64,000 nt of DNA from assembly GCA_963680875.1 (NCBI GenBank), contig OY804578.1:103755689-103819688 (forward strand). Direction: 5' to 3'. The DNA comes from Bathymodiolus brooksi. Taxonomy: Eukaryota; Mollusca; Bivalvia; Mytilida; Modiolidae. Position numbers and translations under genes: made by a program. This document shows, one piece after another, positions 42,715 through 53,545 of the stretch (the stretch's first letter is position 1; each line of letters starts with the position of its first letter). The notes beneath the pieces were generated by a model. It was not told the origin of the DNA. It ran no database searches and saw nothing but the letters and a program-made list of their open reading frames with translations.

Positions 42715-43260
42715 CTCCGAAATGGTAAGCAGTTCCTGCTCCTCTAGTGCCACCAGTCGTGTTACTCTTGTTACAAACCCGGTGATGTGACATGTCATGA
42801 ATGAGGAAAGCATCGGATTGCGATTACGACAAGCTGAACATATCCGTGGTCATTTGTGACACAGATATTCCGTAACGGTTAACCAAGTCATGGTGGTGTC
42901 ATGGGGTCTTCAACTTAAACATTAGGAACCCTCGGTTTAGTAGCTTCCTCGTTAGCAGCAACCCGCTATCAAGGAAATCATGATAGAAACAACAAGCTCT
43001 GGAATATCTATCACCTGTGAGATATATACATCATATGCAGGTGCTGTTGGAATATTGCTACATATATATGGAATGTTCACAATGGGAAAATTATTTCTCT
43101 TCTGTCGTAAAGTTTTGTTCTCGATGTGTGTATCACGAATAGACTGTTCATTATGTTTTAGCAACTCAACTGTGCACCACCCACATGCAAATATTCCATG
43201 GCATCCATCTGCACTATTACAACAAAATATTCGCATTGCTATAACTTTTCTAGAAAACAA
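42715..43260 (-). pseudogene. 3' part of a reverse-transcriptase element (family with PAYGVYISQLIR motif)
   Basis: The minus-strand frame contains KRNNFPIVNIPYICSNIPTA then PAYDVYISQVI, before a frameshift into unrelated residues. Elements of this type encode an RT with a YIDD-like motif, then KRDDFNF.IVNFP and PAYGVYISQLIRYAR near the C-terminus. The block at 42715-42850 is the following sequence, shared with 24421-24555. The element class (possibly Penelope-like) is uncertain. Confidence 0.7.
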
Positions 43261-43929
43261 ATATTAGTCGTGTATTTCAAAATAATGACCTAATACTATT
43301 ATATACTTAGTATGCATTATTCAATATTAAATAGTAAACATTAATGCCATCAAATTAACACAGCTTTTAGTCTTTTATTTACTATCATACACAAGTATAA
43401 ACTACAGGGCGAACACTCTTAACTTTTAGGGACTCTTATACAAAACAACAATGATTAAAATCAGACTTGAATTGATTTCAAGATAATATTTTGTAAAACT
43501 GTAGTTTTATATGAAATATATAGGGAAAATTGGAAGCGTCCGAATACTTTTGTCCATTGTCTGTATGCATAGGAAACAAACATATAGATCGTTAATTTAT
43601 ATTTTCATGTAATACTATTGACTTAGGCCTATTCATATGTAAATGAATTCTACATTTCGTAAAACACACAGAAATAAGCATACGGAACTTACTTGCATGA
43701 ATGCAGAAATTAAGCAGACGATGATTTTTGTCCAAACCATGCATACACGTGTAGATTTCTAACCATCGGTGGAGATTTAAATATACCACAAAGAGTTATT
43801 GGCATCAAATATGTGTCTTAATATTGAGTGAATACTGCACGTGCAAATTTTATATAGTTTATAACGTAAATTAGGTCCCGTAAATCATAATTCTTATATT
43901 TTTGGAACCGCATCGGTGGTGTAATGTAC
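43261..43929. other. Intergenic stretch, nothing recognised
   Basis: AT-rich, with no supported gene or repeat. Confidence 0.5.
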
Positions 43930-44270
43930 TACAAAGTCAAGAAATTCTGAATAAACTCGTTTTTGTGCTAGAAATTCTGAACATTCTTAAATTTCTAAAC
44001 GGTGTCTTAAAAAGTCTGAACAGATTCTGAACATGTTTAATATTGTCTGAAAAGTCTGAACAGAGTCGAACATTCTGAACATTGTTTTGTAAGTCTGAAC
44101 ATTCTTAACATTGTCTGAAGGGTCTGGACAGAGTTTCAAAATTCTGAACATTGCATGAATCGTCTCGACAGAGACGGAATATTCTTAACATTGTCTGAAT
44201 AGTAATTCTGGACATTCATAAAATTATGTGAAATAACGGCTGTGTCAACATTCTCGATAATGTCTAAAAG
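43930..44270. repeat. Diverged short tandem repeats (GTCTGAACA/TTCTGAACATT)
   Basis: About a dozen irregular units built from GTCTGAACAGA, TTCTGAACATT and TTAACATTGTCTGAA. Confidence 0.7.
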
Positions 44271-44454
44271 TTCTAATGTATCTTTTTTTACTAGGACTTA
44301 TATTTCAACCCAAACACAGACTTTTTCTATTTATTCAAAATGAATGTGGCTAATACCATGATCACTGAATGATGAAAAACACAATCAACAGCAATGGTAA
44401 TCTCAGCCTGACAATAAAAATTCAAATTTGGTTTGATGATGGCAATTCAATAAA

Positions 44455-44798
44455 TGAGTGATTGTTGCTTTACGCCAACTCAGCAATTTTTCAGCAATAT
44501 CATGGGGAGGAGGGGGGGGGGATCAATTTTCAATGAGATGATGATGATGATGATGAGGCCCGCTTTGTTCTAGACCAACATTTCTATAGTGCTAGCTCAC
44601 TGAAACAACAGTCCGCGGGTAGAAATGTCGCTCCAATAGGACACATTATTCTGATTCCGAGCCAATCAGTATTTGCTCTTTCTCCTTAGCGGAGAAGCAA
44701 CAAATACCAATTTCATAGTCTTTGTTTTGACCTGGTCGGGAATCGGACTCACAATCTACCACACTCGAAGCGAGCACGCTATAACATTACGCCACCGA
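44455..44798 (-). mobile_element. tRNA-derived SINE, family B
   Basis: Minus-strand tRNA-like head from ATCGGTGGCGTAATGTTATA with B-box-like GAGTCCGATTCCCG. The body matches 4437-4813 (TCTAGACCAACA; AACAACAGTCCGCGGGTAGA on plus). It contains a GATGAT run and a G10 run. Confidence 0.8.
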
Positions 44799-44907
44799 TT
44801 TATACCTACTTTTTGTAAATGTGGAAAAAACTATAAAGTTTCTCTGTTTTGATTTTGTTTTGCAAATGAGAAATCTAAAAAATCTTCAATTTGCATTCCA
44901 CATTTTG

Positions 44908-44909
<2 letters not shown>

Positions 44910-44952
<43 letters not shown>
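44910..44952. repeat. (GA)n microsatellite
   Basis: About 21 GA units. The RERERE open frame across it is an artefact. Confidence 0.97.
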
Positions 44953-44955
<3 letters not shown>

Positions 44956-45475
44956 TATAAACAAATAAGATGGGTACAAATGTCTACAATTATAAACATT
45001 TTCATTTCATGAAAAATGGGTACCTTAATTATTTCTTTTAAAAAAAATGTTTATAAAGAAAGGGAAAAAATTTCATTCGATTTGACTTTTTTTTTTTTTT
45101 ATATATAGTACTCAATAGTTAACATATTCAACTTTCATGTAAGAATTACTAAAAATGGTGTCTTTAAAACATTAATATAATTTAACTTGGATGATCTAAA
45201 ATCACAAAAGATGGGCCCGGAATTCAACTTGGATGATCTAAAATAATTTTATATAGTTTTTATTTCCTTTAAAATGGATCAAGAGATGGTTTAATGAATT
45301 TGTTTATATTTGTTTTTTTAGATACTTTAATAGTGATTTTTTTGCACATATATGTAGACAGGGTGTTCCCATACAGGCATATAGGGTGCCTCAATGCTAC
45401 ACTTGATTTATGGTCCCAGTTGCATATTGATTCCTCCATGCAGAGATGTGACACCTCTCTAATAACACGGCTGGT

Positions 45476-45955
45476 AAACAGTTGGTTCTGCAAAGAAATT
45501 CGTGAGGATAACTTCCGGTTTTGGTGGAGGAGAGTTCACGAAGACGCTTCGCAAGGTATGTACATGTCAAAAATTGAAATTTTCTTTTTTACTGCTCGAA
45601 TATTGCAAAATCAGAGAATGCTATGCTGTGGCGAATGCTTTCACGATTAGAAACATGTATAGTTTATTCTTGTATATGAAGTGTGACTCTCGCAAAATCA
45701 ATCGTCCCACGAAAAACATGACGAAAATTGTGACACTCTTACATTTCTAAGTTGTTCTTGATAAAGATGCAAGTTAAATTTTCAATATTTTTTCATCATG
45801 GGAGTCTAAATGTAATCGGGGATAATTTCCGATTCGTCAGAAGTAAATTGAAGTCTAGATAAATCTACAAACTGTCAATTTTCTCGTTTTCCTGCTTGAG
45901 GAGATCGGTTCTGATAGAGCACATTGCGAATGCATGAGGAGATTTGCTAGTTTTG
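45476..45955 (+). repeat. Third, partial copy of the inverted-duplication module
   Basis: About 480 bp nearly identical to 62026-62500 and to the complement of 50850-51310, from TTGGTTCTGCAAAGAAATTC to GAGGAGATTTGCTAGTTTTG. It holds the first exon and donor (CGCAAG|GTATGT) but not the second exon of the small basic protein. Confidence 0.85.
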
Positions 45956-47276
45956 GTACGACACATGTAATCCACTGTATAATCACAAATTCTGCATGTC
46001 TGTCTGGTAATAAATTCACGAACTGATGCCCTTCTTCCCGTCGGGTTTTTAAAAGTATAAAAGTAATATTTCATTGTTCATGGGCTGTCCACCTAGAAAG
46101 AAACATTTCATTTAAGGAATCAATTCATAATTGTAACTGCGGTTTCCCATGATTTAACTTGTCATTATTGATCATTTGTTGTTTGTGACAACTTCCATTG
46201 TGTATTGGATACACAAGATTAACTTCCCTTACATTGGAAAAAATTGAAAATGCACTAAGATAATTTTATAATCAAGAATATTTAAACTTAATGTGAATCA
46301 TATCTTTATAATTTCTAATACAAATGATACACTCTAAATTAAATATCATACAGTTGAGAATAATATTAATTTGTGGTAAAGGAGTGGGTATGATAAGGGT
46401 AGGTTTTGGCCCAATCTCAGAAACTGTTTATATAGATATAATATTAAACACAATCATTGAAAGGTAAGAACAATTATTTTTTTTATGATTTCACTTTGTC
46501 CTTTGTTGCTTAGCAACGTAAATGGAGGAGGGTCCAAATAATCATTGGAAATTCAAATATGGTGGTTTTATTTTACATATCTTGCATAGTGTTTTCGACA
46601 AAATGTTATGTTCTGTGTATGTACACTCTAAAAATAATATTCCAATTCTCTCTGGTAGCATATAGTATTTTTGTGTAGTTTTGTCACCCTAGCAACGGTT
46701 TTGTAAACATTAAATTAGCCTATATTATTGCAATTAATGGTTGAATTTTGACAACTACGATCTTTTGACTTGATATTTGATTAAGCGGTACATTTTTGTC
46801 AAGCTATACACACTACAAATGTCATTTCATATTTCAAAAATACATTTTGATATTTGTATTCATAGTTATGCTCCGTCCATAGCACCAGGTTTCACTATGC
46901 ACAGTATTTTCCTGTAGATCTTCATGGACCTTTTATTTAATCAAGGAAAAAAAAACTACAACAGCACCTTAGCAGATCTAGAGACATCTTATCATTTACT
47001 AACCAGTATATATTATAAAAATTCCTTAAACCTTACAATGTCCCTAGTAACCAACTATTATCCCTAGCAACCGCAGAAACTCGTCAATGCTGAGCTCTGT
47101 AAATTGCTTTTTTTAAATCTTTTTATAACCGAATGTTGATCTTTTTATTTTTTAAATCATGAGAGGAAATTATTCTCAGTAATTAGAATGTCAAAGGAAC
47201 CAAGTCAACTGCATAACATGGTAAAGCAGCGCTACAGCGGCAAGAGAGGATGTAATCCATGTTGAATAATTAAGAA
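45956..47276. other. Mostly unrecognised stretch
   Basis: The minus strand at 45956-46074 reads FKNPTGRRASVREFITRQTC then RICDYTVDYMCRT, a Cys-rich piece of unknown origin. At 46380-46425 a short block (GTGGGTATGATAAGGGTAGG) resembles the RT element at 49505. The rest is AT-rich. Confidence 0.4.
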
Positions 47277-47768
47277 ATAAATCATGGAAGCCAGAATGTG
47301 TTGGGAGTTTTAACATGGATTGGCGGATATTATACGTTATTAGTCTCGAGATGTTATATATCCCTTTAAAACGGGATATATAACATCTAGAGACTGATAA
47401 CATTTTTATCTGAATGTTCCAACATTAATAAGTATGTCCTTATTATAGGAAAAACATAAATACGTGTATCTTTGGACAAAGATCACAGAGAGCGATTATT
47501 GATTTTCTGTCATCTTGTGAAATGTGTGTCGTCTGCTGTGCACAATATAAATGGACAGCACATAGGTGAGAGCGATTATTGATTTTCTGTCACCGCACGG
47601 CTTCCCTGAAGTTTTAAAAGTACCCTTTTAGCCAATCAAAATTCTATTTGCAACGAGCACATCAGAGAATAGTATTTTATCCCGAGCCAGAAGCGAGGGA
47701 TACAATATAGTAATATCCGCCAATCCATGTTAAAACTCAAAACACATTCTGGCTTCCATGATTTATTT
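47277..47768. mobile_element. 490-bp element with ~60-bp terminal inverted repeats
   Basis: TAAATCATGGAAGCCAGAAT at the left pairs with ATTCTGGCTTCCATGATTTA at the right, and ACATGGATTGGCGGATATTA with TAATATCCGCCAATCCATGT. The inside holds a hairpin (47336-47402) and the repeat also found at 40040-40320. Probably one MITE nested with another. Confidence 0.8.
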
Positions 47769-48361
47769 CGATTCTGATATGTCTAAGAGTACAACTACGG
47801 TGGTATACTTTGATTGGAAGACGGTAATTTATATTTACGGTATCTTCAAACTTTTTTTGTTGAGAAAAGTAAAACGTGATAGATTATATAAATAGAATGC
47901 TTGGTAATACTGTATTATCGGTCATGGCCCATTAAAGTAAAATCATACCACTAAAATTCCAAGTAATACTACACATTTAGCACTGACTCATAAACGATAG
48001 ACTATATCAATGACATTCTTAGTAAGGATAACAAAAGGACCATTGTAAACAAAACACCGAATATGTAAATCAAACCTGACATCCGTGTACTATGTTAAAA
48101 CATGCACGTTATAACGTTATATGTACTGTATTAGATGAATTATGAATTATCAAATATATTGTTTGTTTTTCCATACTTTATTGAAATAAGTAAGAATAAA
48201 ATATTAATCTCACGATGTTGTTATCGGCAGTCATGTGTGCTAAACAATTACGCCACCGCAACGTTAATATTAAGTTTTATCAATTAACTTTGATTTATTA
48301 GCCTTTATATGATAAAATCTGTCAATACAATATAAAAACTTTCATTGTGCCAATACGGCAA

Positions 48362-48632
48362 AAACCAGTCCAATACGGATATTTTCCGTATTGGCCCAAT
48401 TCCAGTCAGTCCAATAACAACTAGATCGGAATCCGCTAGACATTTCGACAATTGCAAGGAAAAATCCCGAGAGATATTGGACAGGTTAATTAATAAAGGA
48501 ATCATTACATGATGTTTTTCATATTGGCCTAGTTAAAGGTCCTCGGTCTGCTGTATTGGCATTCGGCTACGCCTCAGGCCAATACAGCAGGCCTCGGACC
48601 TATAACTAGGCCAATATGAAAAACATCACGTA
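48362..48632. repeat. Hairpin cluster with a 127-bp palindrome
   Basis: CCAATACGGATATTTTCCGTATTGG forms a small hairpin at 48371-48395 (given here in halves: CCAATACGGA/TCCGTATTGG). A long one spans 48506-48632: GATGTTTTTCATATTGGCCT pairs with AGGCCAATATGAAAAACATC, and CTGCTGTATTGG with CCAATACAGCAG. Confidence 0.8.
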
Positions 48633-49500
48633 ATAATACATAATAATATATAAATCAAATTTACGTTAATACAATTATTCATCGGGCATTCACTTTGCGA
48701 AAGAGCCAAATAAAATATATTTGTTAAAGAAAATAAAATAATAATAAAAAGTAAAGGGACTACTAAAAATAGAAAGTTCCGATGTGTTTGCATGTCCAAT
48801 GAATTAATTTCTAAGATAATCTGACGTACTAATTTTCTTTTTGGTTGCTTGTTTTGTTTTCTGTACTTTCTTGTGAATTGTGGGGATAATATTAAAGTAT
48901 ACTTTAGTATAGTAACACATGAAATTCCACTGAAGGTTAGAAAAAAAACACGTCGGACTCAATGCACAATCAGGTCGGCAGTAAATCACCTCCAAAATTT
49001 ATTTAACGTCAAAACTGTTTCATGAAAACTGTTCAAGTTTTACTCCGTAGCAAAACAACTACGATAACCAACTTTATTTTGGATGAGATTAAAAGGTCGA
49101 TTTCTATTTCTGTTTATTACGGATGAAAACGGTCAATAAAAATGGCCGCTGACGAGAAATCGACCTTAAAATTATTTTTTTATTGCAGATTTCATACTCT
49201 CTACACTCGGGTACCAACACAAAAATTAAATGAGATATGTGTTTATGTATATTAAACATCATACTAAAATATGCCGTTGGTACCTGCTTGTGGTTATACT
49301 GAAAATTGACATTAAATACACATTTCTTGTTAGATTTCATATATTTTCACGAAACGATAGACTTTTCATTGACTAGTGTGACGTCATCGCACGTGCATAT
49401 ATGGAAAATGGTTACCAAAATAGTAGTTGGGGTAAAGGTCTTATAAAATCAAGTAACAACGAAAGCTATACGTTTCATTTAAAATTTGTCTATTTTTTAG

Positions 49501-49878
49501 GCCAATTTCTGCCCTTATCATACCTACTCCTTTGACGACAGTGGTCAAATCAGTACTAAAATTTATGATAAACGGGACGACTTCAATTTTAAGATCATAA
49601 ATTTTCCAAATATGTGCAGCAAAATAACAGCTTCTCCTGCATATGGTGTTTACATCTCGCAATTGATTCGTTATGCAAGGGTCAGTAACAATTATTCTGA
49701 TTTCCTGAAACGTCATCTTCATCTGAGAAACAGGCTACTGGACCAGGGCTATAAAAAGATTCGCCTTATTCGATCTCTTAAAAAGTTTATATTCCGATAC
49801 CAAGATCTTGTTGAAATATATTCCGTCTCTGCAGAAAAGATTATAAACGATGGATTTTCATATAGTGAAAATGTATAA
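49501..49878 (+). pseudogene. Reverse-transcriptase C-terminal fragment (left arm, open)
   Basis: An open frame of about 125 codons contains GQISTKIYDKRDDFNFKIIN, ASPAYGVYISQLIRYARVSN and LKKFIFRYQDLVEI, ending at TAA. This is the C-terminal signature of the RT family also present at 42715-43260, but a diverged member. The catalytic part is absent, so it is a remnant. What follows (TGCCTGTACCAAGTCAGG) is a 3' sequence common in bivalve repeats as I know them. Confidence 0.75.
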
Positions 49879-50567
49879 AGATAAGGTTTCAACAAAAATG
49901 TCAAAAATATTATTTTTATCAATGTGTGACGTAATAGTGTTTTTGACATTTGGCGCTGATTTGACAACTGTTTTACCTGTTTTGTTCAAGTATTGTTGTA
50001 AATACTGTTATAGTGACAGCCGGAAACTTTGAGCCGTAATGAAGGGGGGGGGGGGGGGTTTGGCGCTTTAAAATCTGATTCAACCCACCATTTCTTTAGA
50101 AATGCCTGTACCAAGTCAGGGTCATTACGGTTTTCACAGTTTTCCGGTTGTTGACTGATTTTGTCTGTTTATATACTTATGAGTTTTGACTTTCCCTTTG
50201 TTAGATTGTTCGGAGTTCGGTAATTTTGTTATTACCCTTATTTTCTATTATGTAGTGTGTTATGTGTACACACTTGTAAATAAAAAAAGATCTCTGTTAG
50301 TAGTGGTTACAAGATGTAAAGCGCTTTACCGATTTTAAGGATATGTCCACAGTTTAATTGACATCTTGTGTTTAATTTATTCATGACTACTAGCACTAAG
50401 TGAATGTTTATTTACGTTAGACCTATGTATGTGCTGAAATCATGTAATATTATAACTTGTGTAGATCTGCGGTGAAGTTTCCGTCGTCTTTAGTAAAAAG
50501 GTTGCGCCGAAGAGATGTGTAAACCCGTTGGAAAGGATATAAATATTTTGAAATTGAAAGAGATTTT

Positions 50568-50735
50568 TTAAAATAAACTTGGTGTCCTGATTGATGGGGA
50601 TTTCAAATTTGGTGTACTGCTACTTGTTTTTGTTCGTTTCCTTGGCGGTGATACAGGCAATCTATATCGAAATGGGTTTTTGTAAAGAGTCAATGTCAGT
50701 CCCCTTTTCCTCTTTCCCTTGAATCCTGGCATCTC
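50568..50735 (-). CDS. Second exon of a small basic protein (left arm)
   Basis: After acceptor CCACTTTCAG comes a 168-nt open exon: Glu, then MPGFKGKRKRGLTLTLYKNP and a Pro/Arg/Ser-rich tail with SPPRKRTKTSSS, ending SLF and TAA. It joins in frame to a first exon at 51359-51231 (ends TKTLRK, donor GTATGT), or could start at its own ATG (54 residues). The same exon is intact at 62592-62759. Function unknown; basic composition suggests nucleic-acid binding, but that is only inference. Confidence 0.5.
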   Translation of the reverse strand, partial: EMPGFKGKRKRGLTLTLYKNPFRYRLPVSPPRKRTKTSSSTPNLKSPSIRTPSLF

Positions 50736-51230
50736 CTGAAAGTGGACAGAGAATAGTTTATTTTGATTAGAGTATTTATCAGTTTTGTGTTTAAAAGTGT
50801 CAATTTAACAATTTTGCAGAAAACAATTAACAAAACTAACAAATCTCCTCATGCATTCGCAATGTGCTCTATCAGAACCGATCTCCTCAAGCAGGAAAAC
50901 GAGAAAATTGACAGCTTGTAGATTTATCTAGACTTCAATTTACTTCTGACGAATCGGAATTTATCCCCGATTACATTTAGACTCCCATGATGAAAAAATA
51001 ATGAAAATTTAACTTGCATCTTTGTCAAGAACAACTTAGAAATGTAAGAGTGTCACAATTTTCGTCATGTTTTTCGTGGGACGATTGATTTTGCGAGAGT
51101 TACACTTCATATACAAGAATAAACTATACATGTTTCTAATCGTGAAAGCATTCGCCACAGCATAACATTCTCTGATTTTGCAATATTCGAGCAGTAAAAA
51201 AGGAAATTTCAATTTTTGATATGTACATAC

Positions 51231-51359
51231 CTTGCGAAGCGTCTTCGTGAACTCTCCTCCACCAAAACCGGAAGTTATCCTCACGAATTTCTTTGCAGAA
51301 CCAACTGTTCTGCTTGTGCCGATTACCAGTCGTGAATAAATTGAATGCAGGTTTATCAA
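51231..51359 (-). CDS. Candidate first exon of the small basic protein (left arm)
   Basis: Open for 43 codons in phase 0 (SAKKFVRITSGFGGGEFTKT, LRK), ending at CGCAAG|GTATGT. It has no ATG, so the true start would be in another exon. Preserved in three copies (45476-45955, here, and 62000-62096). Confidence 0.4.
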
Positions 51360-51703
51360 TTGACAATTGATACCTTACTGTTTATGATATACAGCTCAAT
51401 AGAATTATTTTGATCTTTGTGATTAAAAGAATTTAAGTTTGTTCATGAGAAACAAAATGTATATTTTGAAACATTGGTTCTTTTCAATATTTCAGTATAG
51501 TACTGATTAGAATTAACCCACCATATATGTTAAACTTTTTATCCAATAATTTGTTTTAGCTGCCAGATATATTTCCTGTACAAGCATATTCTAAATGAAT
51601 TGTATTTTTACACTTCAAAACAAGAAAATATAATTAACATACTAAAGAGACCTAATGGTTAACTTTTCTAATAATAGACAAAAAAAATTAAATTAATTGT
51701 CCT

Positions 51704-52462
51704 ATGGGTAATAATAAAGAGAGTTGTGATGAAATCATACTTGGAATTAGGGAAAAAATCACAAGATTTGTATTAAATAAAGTTGGTCAAGAACTAAATA
51801 AACTACAAGAGTTAAGTGTTAACTGCCAACAACAACAAAATATCAACTCTCCGAATGGTAACAATAATCAATTAGGCGATGATCGATCTTACCACAATGC
51901 TCCTCCGTACTATCATACACATTATAATACAACATAAGCTCCAACTCCACAGTATTCATGCAGTAACAAGACAACTAACAGTCCATTTCATCGAACTACA
52001 AATAGCTCATATGGTTTTCAGGCAGGCGATAGTGGGGCCTACCACAACGTCCGGTCTGAATACCAATATGAACACCACGATCAACACAGATCACAACCAA
52101 CATATAGCAACTACCAAACAATGGGACACAGTGAGGTTGACCAATGGGGAGAGTTGGGCGATGGTGGAACTTACCACAACGTCCCTTCTTCCCTCCAAAA
52201 GAGTCGACAAGCTAATCTCTATGAGAGTTCTCATAAGCTATACCAAAATCATACTAAGAACATCAAAGAACAGTCAGAAATAAATCATTCAAATCACACA
52301 ATGTTACAAGAACCAGAACATGGTGATGGACATGATGCAAATTACGATCATTGGTATGGTCATAATAATCATACAGATGATTACTATCCGTATTATGAGC
52401 AATATCAATCAGATATCAATATTATGTTTTTCCAACCTAATAGAGATAACACCAACAACTAA
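51704..52462 (+). pseudogene. LINE ORF1 (His/Asn/Tyr-rich), one nonsense codon
   Basis: Begins MGNNKESCDEIILGIREKIT with a short amphipathic segment, then low-complexity N/Q/H/Y-rich sequence with a repeated (R/T)SYHN-like phrase (RSYHNAPP, GAYHNVRSEY, GTYHNVPSS). In frame throughout except TAA at 51935-51937. It ends at TAG/TAA before ORF2. No zinc knuckle or RRM that I can see. Position and length suggest ORF1p, the RNA-binding protein of LINEs, but this is inference from order. Confidence 0.6.
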
Positions 52463-52678
52463 CCCGGAGAAAGACATAAAACCTAAAATGCAAACTTATG
52501 GAGTTCAAAAGAACGGACTACAGTCAAACCCGGAAATATACAGAAATCCTAGTATGACCAACCCTACGAACACAATGTCAACCTTTAACTCCACCAGATT
52601 AGGTTTACCAATATATTACTCTTCAAACTATAATCAGTATTTTTTAGGGAAAGGCAGAATACAACTGGAGAGGGACAA

Positions 52679-53545
52679 ATAGCTGATGTAACAACCAACA
52701 ATGTAGTACGAAACAACAATATCAATAGTTACAATGTAGATACACAACATATTTTAGATTTTAATAATACAACACAAAATACTTTAAGTGTAAATAATAA
52801 GAAAGATGGAAAGTTTTATGATAGTAAAAGCTGTGTTTTAAACATATTAACTTTTAACTGTAAAAATATCAAGACCTGTGGTCTGTTATTTAAAGAATTA
52901 GAAAAAGATGTTGATATACATGTATATCTAATACAAGAACACTGGCTATTTGACTGCCAACTCGATTTATTAAATGAAATCCATAATGATTATATTGGTA
53001 TTGGAAAAGCAGTAGACTCTAATGACCCTATTCCACCAATCCAAATGCCACGTGGTTATGGAGGAGTCGCAATATTGTGGAGAAAAGAACTAGACAGTTT
53101 AATTACTTCTCTAAAAATTGGAAATGAAAGAATACAGTGTGTTGAAACAGAAGGAAATCCAAATACTCTAATCGTGTCTCTTTACTTAGCATGTAAAAGC
53201 TCAAATAACCACTTTAGTGAGCTATGTCAATGTATTGACCTACTACATGAAATCTTAGAAACGTATGAATCTACCCACCATATTAGTATAGGAGGGGACT
53301 TCAATGAAAACATATTAAGTATAAAACACTCAAATAGAAAGAATTATATCACTACTTTCATGAATGATCATCAGCTCTTATCTAAAGAAATAGGAACCAC
53401 CTACATACACCCAAGTGTTATTGCTTCCTCAGCAATAGATTATATATTATATGACAAAAACAACAAAGACAATATACTGAACATAAATAGGTTAGAAAGT
53501 ACAACAAATGTGTATCTGACCATATCCCAGTACTACTGAAGCTAA
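52679..53545 (+). pseudogene. LINE ORF2 endonuclease region
   Basis: An APE-type domain: VLNILTFNCKNIKTCGLLFK, YLIQEHWLF (catalytic Glu), RGYGGVAILW, ISIGGDFNENI, SSAIDYILYDK and, after a one-base frameshift near 53510, SDHIPVLLKL. Upstream another frameshift near 52650 joins it to open sequence from about 52443, with no clear ATG. Confidence 0.82.

Larger units (their letters stand above)
49319..51335 (-). repeat. Left arm of a >=2-kb inverted duplication
   Basis: Complementary to 62000-64000 along its whole length with only scattered differences (roughly 97% by eye). Boundaries: ACATTTCTTGTTAGATTTCA (meets the window end in the other arm) and the GGTAATCGGCACAAGC region. It carries an RT fragment on plus and a two-exon small ORF on minus. 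A G17 run at 50044-50060 is much shorter in the other arm. Confidence 0.93.

Noticed and set aside
42952..43267. Overlapping open frames on both strands over 300 bp
   Set aside because: Only the minus frame shows RT-family motifs; the plus frame is its shadow.
44821..45012. RERERE-containing open frame
   Set aside because: Translation of a (GA)n microsatellite.
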